This document shows, in pieces, positions 43,160 to 49,472 of a stretch of 49,472 nucleotides of DNA. The notes under the pieces are model-generated. The model did no database searches, was not told where the DNA came from, and worked only from the letters and a program-made list of their open reading frames with translations. Position 1 is the stretch's first letter. Every line of letters begins with the position of its first letter. A program made the translations under genes and the position numbers. Source of the DNA: an uncultured Muribaculum sp. (GTDB lineage Bacteria; Bacteroidota; Bacteroidia; Bacteroidales; Muribaculaceae); contig CAJTSJ010000020.1 in the NCBI GenBank assembly GCA_910578785.1, forward strand, positions 1-49,472, in the 5' to 3' direction.

Positions 43160-43627
43160 TTATTTGAAATCTATTAAGTATTTTACGTATTTACAGTTGT
43201 CCATATCCAATGTCTCGGGTTCGGCAACTTCCACCGGCTTTTTCTTGCCGGGCTCTTTTACCTTCTTGGTTATCTCGACAGTGAATGAATCGTCGTCGAC
43301 TGACAGAAGTGTGCCCTTGAGTTTGCGGCCGTCTTTGGTCAGTATTTCTACCTGGTTGCCGATGTTCTTGAGATATTGGCCCTTGACTTTGAATGGCGAT
43401 GTCAGTCCTGCTGATCCGACTTCGAGTTCATAGTCTTCCTTGTCGCGGTCAAACACGCTTTCGATTTTGCGTGTGATGTCGGCGCAGGTGTCTATGTCGA
43501 TGCCTTCCGGGCTGTCGATTTCCACGACAATTGCGTTGCCGGGATTGACCTGCACGTCGACAAGGAAAATCGATGTGCCGGCGATGGCTTGTTCTACGGT
43601 CTCTGTGAGAAGCGTTTTGTCTATCAT
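43160..43627 (-). CDS. rimP: ribosome maturation factor RimP
   Basis: This 155-residue protein helps mature the 30S subunit. The N-terminal domain shows VVEIDSPEGIDIDTCADITRK and YELEVGSAGLTSPF, and the C-terminal Sm-like barrel has GRKLKGTLLSVDDDSFTVE. Operon position before nusA and infB confirms the call. The start is at 43627; the promoter lies about 80 bases upstream, leaving a structured leader. Confidence 0.96.
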   Translation of the reverse strand: MIDKTLLTETVEQAIAGTSIFLVDVQVNPGNAIVVEIDSPEGIDIDTCADITRKIESVFDRDKEDYELEVGSAGLTSPFKVKGQYLKNIGNQVEILTKDGRKLKGTLLSVDDDSFTVEITKKVKEPGKKKPVEVAEPETLDMDNCKYVKYLIDFK

Positions 43628-43660
43628 TCGACGGTGATTGAAAAGTTAGTATGTCATTAT

Positions 43661-43696
43661 ACGAATCGGAGGGGACTTGCGCCCCCTCCGATTCGT
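43661..43696 (-). promoter_or_regulatory. leader hairpin of the rimP-nusA-infB operon
   Basis: A perfect 14-bp stem (43661-43674 with 43683-43696) with an 8-base loop. It lies between the rimP promoter and rimP, so it is at the very 5' end of the leader, and also between the permease stop and rimP. No T-run follows on the minus strand. It may end upstream transcripts, or act on the operon's own leader. Confidence 0.6.
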
Positions 43697-43707
43697 GAAT
43701 CTGTATG

Positions 43708-43738
43708 CAAAGATACAATAATATTATGCAAAGTGCAA
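43708..43738 (-). promoter_or_regulatory. promoter of rimP-nusA-infB-folK
   Basis: On the minus strand TTG (43738-43736), a 20-base spacer and TATCTTTG (43715-43708) match the consensus. The expected start is near 43701. Confidence 0.65.
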
Positions 43739-43795
43739 CTGCACACCGCTCGTGCACTTGTGCGTTAACATTTTGATTGCTGATTTTAAATTAAA

Positions 43796-45037
43796 TTAAC
43801 AGTTGTCGGCGCCGTTTTTAATCCGTTTGCTGGTGAAAAGCGATGTGGCCGTCGATGTAATCCATCCTATTATGGCGACTAAGCAGAGCACTGCCGCGAG
43901 GTCGATAAACTCGACTCTGACAGGGTATATGTCGGTGGTCATCATGTCGTGGTTGCCTCCGAGCTTGATAAACCCGAAGGTGCTCTGCGATATGCACAAT
44001 ATGACGCCTGCAATGATTCCGGCCAATCCTCCGAACAGCGATATGAGCCATCCTTCAAGGAAGAATATTCTTGAAATCAGTTTTTTTGAGGCTCCATGGG
44101 CAAAGAGCGTCCTGATGCTGTCCTCTTTCTCGATTACCAGCATCGAGAGGGTGGATATCACGTTGAACGAGGCTATCAGCAGTATGAATGCCAACAGCAG
44201 GAAGGTGATCCACTTTTCCACTTCTATCATTTTGAACGACTGTTCCTGTTGCTGCAGTCTGGTTTTTACCGACAGTCCGTCGCCTGACAGCTCCTGGAGC
44301 CGGCGTTGAAGGGCGTTAATGTCTGAGCCGTCGGAAACTTTGATTTCGATTGCTGTAGCCTCTGACGGATAGTCGAGCAGCCGGCGCATGGTCGTCAACG
44401 GCACGATCACGACATCCGTGTCAAATTCGGCCTGGTCCATCTGGAATACACCTCCGACGAGCAATGTGTCGGAGCGGAATGACCTTGCCGGGTTTGCCGG
44501 GTTGATTTTCCCTTTTCTGCGCGGTACGTAAAGTTCCATCGGCGAGACGAATCCCGGACGCGCCTCAAGGCTCAGAGCCACTCCGACGCTGATGGTGGCA
44601 AAGGCTCCTAAAGTTGAATCTTCAAGCATGAAGGCACCGTCTTCCTTGGTCAGTCGGTCTATTGACGAAAGGCTTGGATATGAATCGGTGACGCCTTTTG
44701 CCCTGACCGGCATCTGGCGTCCTTCGTATATGGCGAGGGCGCGCTCTTCGATGGTGGGTTCGGCTTCCTCCACATCGGGTTGTTGGCGTATTATGCCGAT
44801 AAGTGAATCTGCGTTTGCTATGACTTTGCCGTCGACGGGCTCTATTCTGAGGTCGGGAGCGAGTGCCGATATCTGATTGTAGGCCAGGTCTGAGAATCCG
44901 TTGAATACAGACAATACACAGACTATAGCCGTGGTGGCGAGTGCCACCCCGGCTACTGAAATGAAAGAAATGACGTTTACTGCGCTGTGGGTCTTCTTTG
45001 AAAAGAGATAGCGCAGTGCTATCTTCAAGGAAATCAT
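43796..45037 (-). CDS. FtsX/LolC-LolE-family ABC transporter permease
   Basis: This protein has 413 residues from the ATG at 45037, whose sequence MISLKIALRYLFSKKTHSAV is typical of the family; an ATG at 45064 lies in an intercistronic hairpin. One N-terminal membrane helix (about 20-45), a large periplasmic domain (about 50-260) and three C-terminal helices (about 275-400) give the FtsX/MacB topology. Members of the LolC/E kind pull lipoproteins out of the inner membrane for transport to the outer membrane. The ATPase partner (LolD) is not in the window. It follows rbfA after 43 bases. Confidence 0.9.
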   Translation of the reverse strand: MISLKIALRYLFSKKTHSAVNVISFISVAGVALATTAIVCVLSVFNGFSDLAYNQISALAPDLRIEPVDGKVIANADSLIGIIRQQPDVEEAEPTIEERALAIYEGRQMPVRAKGVTDSYPSLSSIDRLTKEDGAFMLEDSTLGAFATISVGVALSLEARPGFVSPMELYVPRRKGKINPANPARSFRSDTLLVGGVFQMDQAEFDTDVVIVPLTTMRRLLDYPSEATAIEIKVSDGSDINALQRRLQELSGDGLSVKTRLQQQEQSFKMIEVEKWITFLLLAFILLIASFNVISTLSMLVIEKEDSIRTLFAHGASKKLISRIFFLEGWLISLFGGLAGIIAGVILCISQSTFGFIKLGGNHDMMTTDIYPVRVEFIDLAAVLCLVAIIGWITSTATSLFTSKRIKNGADNC

Positions 45038-45080
45038 TGTGTTAAATGCGGTCTCTTCCACCATGTTCCGGATGGTGGCC

Positions 45081-45467
45081 CTACAGCTGTGCTTCGTCGT
45101 TGTTCTCAGGGTGTCCCGGGTGGGCTGCCTGGTCTTTGGCTAATAGGGTGTCGATGTTTTCAAGATAGTCCAGCGAATCGTCGAGGAAGAACGAAAGTTC
45201 AGGTGTCTTGCGCAACTGATAGCGGACGCGCTGGGCCAATTCGTAGCGGATGGTCTTTGCGCTTCGGTTGACGTTGTCGAGTATCTCTTTGCTCTTGTCT
45301 GACGGAAACACTGACAGGTATGCCCTGGCTATGCTCAGGTCGGGCGACACTCTTACGGTGCTGACCGAAATGAGTACGCCATGTGTCTTTGCCGTCTGTA
45401 GACGGAATATTTCGCTTAATTCCTTTTGAAGCAGTCGTGCGATTTTTGCTTGGCGGGTTGTTTCCAT
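45081..45467 (-). CDS. rbfA: 30S ribosome-binding factor A
   Basis: This 128-residue KH-type protein is needed for 16S processing and 30S maturation. The N-terminal TRQAKIARLLQKELSEIF, the VRVSPDLSIARAYLSVFP strand and the RYQLRKTPELSFFLDDS segment are family-diagnostic. It is the first gene after a consensus promoter (45518-45549), with the LolC/E-like permease next. A small CCACCAT/ATGGTGG hairpin (45058-45078) sits just after its stop. Confidence 0.96.
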   Translation of the reverse strand: METTRQAKIARLLQKELSEIFRLQTAKTHGVLISVSTVRVSPDLSIARAYLSVFPSDKSKEILDNVNRSAKTIRYELAQRVRYQLRKTPELSFFLDDSLDYLENIDTLLAKDQAAHPGHPENNDEAQL

Positions 45468-45517
45468 AATTGAATTTTGATTTTTGGTTATATATTATTA
45501 TAACGCTTTACCGGCTA

Positions 45518-45549
45518 CAAAGTTACTTATCAAAGTCCGACTATGCAAA
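45518..45549 (-). promoter_or_regulatory. promoter of rbfA and the permease gene
   Basis: On the minus strand TTTG (45549-45546), a 20-base spacer and TAACTTTG (45525-45518) match the consensus. The -33 lies within the last codons of the O-methyltransferase gene. Confidence 0.75.
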
Positions 45550-46182
45550 TTCGGGCTTTTTGTAGATGATTGTCAGTCCGTCGCGCAACGGCAGTATGGC
45601 TTTTTCTACCCGAGGGTCGTTGCTGACGTGGTCGTTAAAAGACAGTATGCCGAGTGTCTGTGCGTCGTGGCATTTCGCATCGGATACTTTGCCGTACCAC
45701 AAGGTGTTGTCGGCTATTATGAATCCGCCCGGTCTGACATCGGGAAGAATCATCTCGTAGTATTCTTTGTAGGTGCGTTTGTTGGCGTCGATGAACACGA
45801 GGTCCCACGGGCCTCCTATTGCCGGCACTATCTCTTGAGCGTCGCCGATGTGGAGGTGTATTTGCTCTGCGCGGGGCGAGGAGTCGAAGTGTCCCTGGAT
45901 AAAGTCGGCAAGCTCATCATTGATTTCGACGGTATGTAGTTCGGCATCTTCCGGCATTCCTTCGGCGAAGCACAGGGCTGAATAGCCGGTGAATGTGCCG
46001 AGCTCAAGTATGCGGTGCGGACGTATCATGCGGGTCAGCATCTTCAGCAGTCTTCCTTGAAGATGCCCCGAACACATGTTTGAGTACAGGCACATGACAT
46101 GCGTGTCGCGGTTGACGCGGCGAAGCAGTTCCGGTTCTGGGTCGATATGCTCCAGGATGTAATTTTCTAACTCTTCTGTCAT
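45541..46182 (-). CDS. class I SAM-dependent O-methyltransferase
   Basis: This 213-residue cytoplasmic protein is of the catechol/caffeoyl-CoA O-methyltransferase type. Motif I is ILELGTFTGYSALCFA, then a VEIND acidic loop, the DLVFIDANKRTYKEYY metal-binding strand and the GGFIIADNTLWYGKV segment. The natural acceptor in Bacteroidales is unknown. Its ATG follows the pyruvate kinase stop with no bases between, so the two are co-transcribed and probably translationally coupled. Confidence 0.93.
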   Translation of the reverse strand: MTEELENYILEHIDPEPELLRRVNRDTHVMCLYSNMCSGHLQGRLLKMLTRMIRPHRILELGTFTGYSALCFAEGMPEDAELHTVEINDELADFIQGHFDSSPRAEQIHLHIGDAQEIVPAIGGPWDLVFIDANKRTYKEYYEMILPDVRPGGFIIADNTLWYGKVSDAKCHDAQTLGILSFNDHVSNDPRVEKAILPLRDGLTIIYKKPEFA

Positions 46183-47637
46183 CTATTTTATGGGCTGTTC
46201 TAAATTGGGAAGATGGAACGTGCTGTAGTTGTCCATTATTTCCCCTGCGTTATTGATTTCGAGAAACGACGTTCCGTGGCCTTCGCCGAGTGTGCCGCCA
46301 AGGTATGCTATCGAGTCTGTGCGCGACAGTTTTTTGTTGTTGATCATGCGTTTCAATGCCAGAAGCAGGTATTTGCGGGTCGATGTCACTCCCTCTTCAT
46401 ACATAGGCATGACTCCGTATGACAGGGCAAGCACTCTGACGGTGGAGTGTCGGTAGCAAAGAGCTACGGTGGGATAGTTGGCTCTGTATGAGGAGATGTA
46501 TCTTGCGGTTCGGCCGGAATAGCTGTCGGTAAATATGGCCTTTGTGCCGAGAACGATGGTGGATGCGACTGCCTGGCGCGATAAGAACGAAGTAGTGTCA
46601 GCTTCGAATGCCGGTACCGGACGCTGGTTGGCGAGCGATTGTTCGACTTCTGCGGCTACCTTTGACATGGTGGCGATGGCCTCTATCGGATATTTGCCGT
46701 TGGCGGTCTCTCCGCTTAGCATCAGTGCGTCGGTGTGCTGGTTTACGGCATTGGCTATGTCGCTGACTTCCGCTCTGGTGGGGCGCGGATTCTCAATCAT
46801 GGAGTGCAGCATCTGCGTGGCCACGATGACGGGCTTGTGTTTCAGGATGCACTTTTGGATAATCATGTTCTGTATACCTGGAATTTTCTCGGCAGGCACT
46901 TCTATTCCCAGGTCGCCGCGGGCCACCATTATGCCGTATGATGCGTCGAGTATCTGGTCGAAGTTGTCGACGCCCTCTTGGTTCTCTATTTTTGAGATTA
47001 TCTTTATGTTGCTGTTGTTGGCGTCGAGGATTTCCTGTACGGCGTGCACGTCTTTATCGCTTCTGACGAAGGAATGTGCTATGAAGTCTACGCCTAATTC
47101 AATGGCTATAAGGATGTTCGCTCTGTCTCGCTCAGTGACTGACGGAAGCGCTACCTGTACGCCCGGTATATTGACGCTTTTTCTTGAGCCGAGTGTGCCT
47201 TGGTTGGCGGCTGTGGCGTGTATCGTGTCGCCTTCTATACGTTCGATCAAGAAGTCGATTTCGCCGTCGTCGATTAATATATGCGCTCCGGGAAATACGT
47301 CGTTGGCTATGTTGGGGTACGACAGGCAGATAGTATCGTTTGTGGTTGTTCCCGTAGGGTTGCCTGTGAATGCTACCTTGTCGCCGGTGTTGAATTTTAG
47401 GGGCTGGTCGTCGATGTTTGTGGTGGTTCTGATTTCCGGGCCCTTGGTGTCCATCATTATGCCGATTGACGGCGATACGGCTCTGACGTTGTTGATGATT
47501 TTTTCAAATCCTTCGCGGCTCAGGTGCGCGGAGTTCATTCTTACTACGTCAAGCCCGTTTTCGTATAGGGTGCGTATGAATTCGACATCGCATCTGCGGT
47601 CGGATATTGTTGCAACAATTTTAGTGAATTTTTTCAT
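46183..47637 (-). CDS. pyk: pyruvate kinase
   Basis: This 484-residue glycolytic enzyme converts phosphoenolpyruvate and ADP to pyruvate and ATP. Motifs include MDTKGPEIRTT, the active-site stretch ARGDLGIEVPAEKI, VATQMLHSMIENPRPTRAE and MLSGETANGKYP. Domains A, B and C are all present at normal length. It lies 126 bases after aroQ with no convincing promoter in the gap, so it may be read from the aroQ promoter. Confidence 0.97.
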   Translation of the reverse strand: MKKFTKIVATISDRRCDVEFIRTLYENGLDVVRMNSAHLSREGFEKIINNVRAVSPSIGIMMDTKGPEIRTTTNIDDQPLKFNTGDKVAFTGNPTGTTTNDTICLSYPNIANDVFPGAHILIDDGEIDFLIERIEGDTIHATAANQGTLGSRKSVNIPGVQVALPSVTERDRANILIAIELGVDFIAHSFVRSDKDVHAVQEILDANNSNIKIISKIENQEGVDNFDQILDASYGIMVARGDLGIEVPAEKIPGIQNMIIQKCILKHKPVIVATQMLHSMIENPRPTRAEVSDIANAVNQHTDALMLSGETANGKYPIEAIATMSKVAAEVEQSLANQRPVPAFEADTTSFLSRQAVASTIVLGTKAIFTDSYSGRTARYISSYRANYPTVALCYRHSTVRVLALSYGVMPMYEEGVTSTRKYLLLALKRMINNKKLSRTDSIAYLGGTLGEGHGTSFLEINNAGEIMDNYSTFHLPNLEQPIK

Positions 47638-47763
47638 AAGTGAAGTTGATTCCAGAATTTATATTCAATGTTTTGGACTATAATTGCAGTCCTTTCGGGA
47701 GCTCAAGGCCGCTAATGTCTGAAATGCTTGGATTGTTGAGCCCCTTGGCGGTCGGCATTAGCC

Positions 47764-48186
47764 TTATTCCGATAAAAAGGATTCTATGGCGAGACGGTAT
47801 ACGTCGGTGCCGAAACCGATTATTATACCTTTGCACACTCGTGAGATCATTGAATGGTGCCTGATTTCTTCTCGCGCGTGTACATTAGATATATGTACTT
47901 CCACTACCGGAGTTTTTATGGCTGCGATGCAGTCGGCTATGGCAAGTGAAGTGTGGGTATATGCTCCTGCGTTTAATATGATTCCGTCGGCATCGCCAAA
48001 GCCGATTTCCTGAAGACGGTCTATTATGTCGCCTTCATGGTTGCTTTGGAAGTATGTGATGTTGACATTTCCGTATTTTTTGCGGAGTTGCTGAAGCACG
48101 GACTCAAAACTGCTGTTGCCGTATATCCCCGGTTCGCGTGTGCCGAGCAGGTTGAGGTTCGGGCCGTTTATTATGGTTATGTTCAT
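47764..48186 (-). CDS. aroQ: type II 3-dehydroquinate dehydratase
   Basis: This 140-residue cytoplasmic enzyme of the shikimate pathway dehydrates 3-dehydroquinate. The N-terminal INGPNLNLLGTREPGIYG carries the catalytic Tyr and Arg; the QSNHEGDIIDRL, LNAGAYTHTS and VHISNVHAREEIRHHS segments are all typical, including the catalytic His. Length is normal. It is the first gene of a minus-strand series with pyk and the O-methyltransferase gene, under a -7 box at 48209-48216. Confidence 0.97.
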   Translation of the reverse strand: MNITIINGPNLNLLGTREPGIYGNSSFESVLQQLRKKYGNVNITYFQSNHEGDIIDRLQEIGFGDADGIILNAGAYTHTSLAIADCIAAIKTPVVEVHISNVHAREEIRHHSMISRVCKGIIIGFGTDVYRLAIESFLSE

Positions 48187-48208
48187 TGTCTATATGGGTT
48201 GTAGGTGG

Positions 48209-48216
48209 CAAATTTA
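48209..48216 (-). promoter_or_regulatory. candidate -7 box for aroQ
   Basis: The minus strand reads TAAATTTG, a consensus match 22 bases before the ATG at 48186. No clear -33 TTTG at the usual spacing. Confidence 0.5.
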
Positions 48217-48313
48217 CGATTTTTTTGGCGAATATTTTGCCGAGTCACGAAGATAATCACTAATTTTACAAGGTTAACCTAATTGTGTGTATTGCATTTT
48301 AATTAAATGAGCT

Positions 48314-49408
48314 ATGCGTAAATTATTCTTGCTCCCGTTGTTGGCCATCTTGTCGATTGCTTTTTGTTGTACTGGCAGAGCTAATGCTGAGAGTGAATCG
48401 GCGGGAAAGAAGTGCCTTGTGGTCGGAGTGGCATTCTATAATCTTGAAAATCTTTTTGACACCATTAATAATAATGGTAAATATGACCTTGAATTTTCTC
48501 CCGAGGGCGCTCGCATGTGGAATGCCGAAAAGTATGAAAAGAAATTGTCAAATCTGGCAAGGGCTATCGTGGCCATGTCTACGCCGGAGACCCCTTTCGG
48601 ACCTGGTGTCATCGGCATCAGCGAGGTGGAGAATAGGGGAGTGGTCGATGATCTGGTCAGAAAAGTCGATGAGATTTTGCTGTCGGAAGGTAAGGAGCCC
48701 TGGAATCTGCAGGTCGTTCACCATGATTCGCCCGACAGGCGTGGCATTGATGTGGGCTTGCTATATAACCCTCTGTATTTTCAGGTTGGCAATGTGACCA
48801 ATCATCGTCTTGTCATTCCTGACGAGCCTGAGTTCCTTACTCGCGACCAGCTGTGCGTGTCCGGTATGATGCTTGATGCTCCGATGGGATTTATCGTCAA
48901 TCATTGGCCTTCTCGCCTTGGCGGACAGGAGGAGTCGAGTTATCTTCGTGAGGCCGCGGGGGCGTTGTCTAAGCATATTGCTGATTCGCTGTTGGAAGTT
49001 GACCCCGATATGGGAGTCGTGATGATGGGCGATTTGAACGATGATCCACAGAATAAGTCGTGTGCTGTATCGTTCGGTGCTGTGCGCAATCCTGAGGATG
49101 TTGTGCCCGGAGGATTTTATAACCCTTTTTGGTGGATACTTGATAATGGCGTCGGAACGCTATGCTATAAAGGGGAGTGGAATTTGTTTGACCAGATTGT
49201 GGTGTCCGAAAATTTACTTAAGGGCACGCGTTCTGGATTGCAGTATTGGAAGGCTACTGTGCATAATCATGAGTTTTTGCGTACAAAAGGTGGAAAGTAC
49301 CACAATTATCCTCATAGAACCTTCTCTGGCAAGGAGTTCCTGAACGGTTATTCCGATCATTTCCCCACCGAAATTTTCCTTGTCAGGGAGGTTTTTGAAA
49401 ATTTTTGA
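48314..49408 (+). CDS. secreted endonuclease/exonuclease/phosphatase-family protein
   Basis: This 364-residue protein has an N-terminal signal peptide (about 1-25; a Cys-Cys pair at 18-19 could be a lipobox but fits poorly). The EEP fold is visible: FYNLENLFD with the metal-binding Asn, IGISEVENRGVV with the catalytic Glu, DVGLLYNP, VNHWPSRLGG, MGDLNDDP with Asp and Asn, and the closing YSDHFPTEI with the catalytic His. Members cleave DNA, RNA, phospholipids or phosphate esters; the substrate is unknown. Location is the periplasm or outside. A -7-like TAATTGTG (48280-48287) with one mismatch lies upstream. Confidence 0.9.
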   Translation: MRKLFLLPLLAILSIAFCCTGRANAESESAGKKCLVVGVAFYNLENLFDTINNNGKYDLEFSPEGARMWNAEKYEKKLSNLARAIVAMSTPETPFGPGVIGISEVENRGVVDDLVRKVDEILLSEGKEPWNLQVVHHDSPDRRGIDVGLLYNPLYFQVGNVTNHRLVIPDEPEFLTRDQLCVSGMMLDAPMGFIVNHWPSRLGGQEESSYLREAAGALSKHIADSLLEVDPDMGVVMMGDLNDDPQNKSCAVSFGAVRNPEDVVPGGFYNPFWWILDNGVGTLCYKGEWNLFDQIVVSENLLKGTRSGLQYWKATVHNHEFLRTKGGKYHNYPHRTFSGKEFLNGYSDHFPTEIFLVREVFENF

Positions 49409-49427
49409 GAAAAAAGTTCGGAAAATA

Positions 49428-49459
49428 TTTGGAGGTAACGGAAAAAGTCTCTACCTTTG
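49428..49459 (+). promoter_or_regulatory. strong promoter for a gene beyond the right edge
   Basis: TTTG (49428-49431), a 20-base spacer and TACCTTTG (49452-49459) form a full-consensus promoter reading out of the window. The downstream gene is not visible. Confidence 0.7.
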
Positions 49460-49472
49460 CACTCGCTTTTCG

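Noticed and set aside
46535..47683. 382-codon plus-strand open frame opposite pyruvate kinase
   Set aside because: Fully antisense to pyk; the translation is low-complexity and serine-rich with no family motif.
47638..47763. Small gene or RNA in the pyk-aroQ gap
   Set aside because: Only a weak GGACT/AGTCC stem is present, with no promoter consensus and no coding pattern.
1..49472. CRISPR arrays, insertion sequences, prophage or integrative-element genes
   Set aside because: No spaced direct-repeat arrays, transposase, integrase or structural phage genes were found on either strand.

Overview
The window looks like a chromosomal segment of a Bacteroidales bacterium, most likely of the Muribaculaceae type (the family is inferred; there is no rRNA here). 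The reasons are a SusC/SusD pair with BACON-domain lipoproteins, a SusB-type GH97 enzyme, many Sec and lipoprotein signal peptides, almost no Shine-Dalgarno sequences, and repeated Bacteroidetes promoters of the form TTTG-n19/20-TAnnTTTG. There are no insertion sequences, CRISPR arrays or phage genes.

Region 1 (1-5427, minus strand) is an AT-rich, tightly overlapping five-gene operon that I read as a RiPP (modified-peptide) cluster. In transcription order it holds an 85-residue precursor with ten cysteines in CXXX periodicity, a radical SAM/SPASM maturase with an N-terminal recognition-like domain, a TonB-dependent-receptor-like outer-membrane barrel, a LanC-like protein without zinc-site cysteines, and a glycosyltransferase cut by the left edge. 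This is the best candidate for an undescribed system.

Region 2 (5520-25421) is mostly core metabolism: a patatin-like lipase, a cytoplasmic GH13 enzyme, PRPP synthetase, an inverting GH97 alpha-glucosidase, a 5'-nucleotidase-family phosphatase, a hotdog thioesterase with DprA, a uridine phosphorylase-like enzyme, and an operon of M28 peptidase, SufE and a POT peptide transporter. TyrRS and tRNA-Gln(TTG) follow. Next come a secreted protein of unknown function, a TonB-C/WG-repeat protein, an AAA/DUF4143 ATPase flanked by 40-bp direct repeats, and a DUF3237 protein.

Region 3 (25443-38323, minus strand) is a polysaccharide utilization locus with two transcription units. The large one runs BACON lipoprotein, BACON lipoprotein, SusC, SusD, calcineurin-like phosphoesterase lipoprotein, GH31 glucosidase. 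The second is a single gene for a paralogous, apparently periplasmic phosphoesterase. Both promoters carry the same extended motif (GTTTCATTTCG next to the -7 box), so they are probably co-regulated. No regulator gene is adjacent. The gene content suggests a substrate with both a phosphoester and alpha-glucosyl groups; this is an inference.

Region 4 (38360-49472) is housekeeping. It holds folK downstream of the classic rimP-nusA-infB operon, rbfA with a LolC/E-like permease, then aroQ, pyruvate kinase and an O-methyltransferase as a minus-strand series, a secreted endonuclease/exonuclease/phosphatase-family protein, and at the right edge a strong promoter for a gene outside the window.
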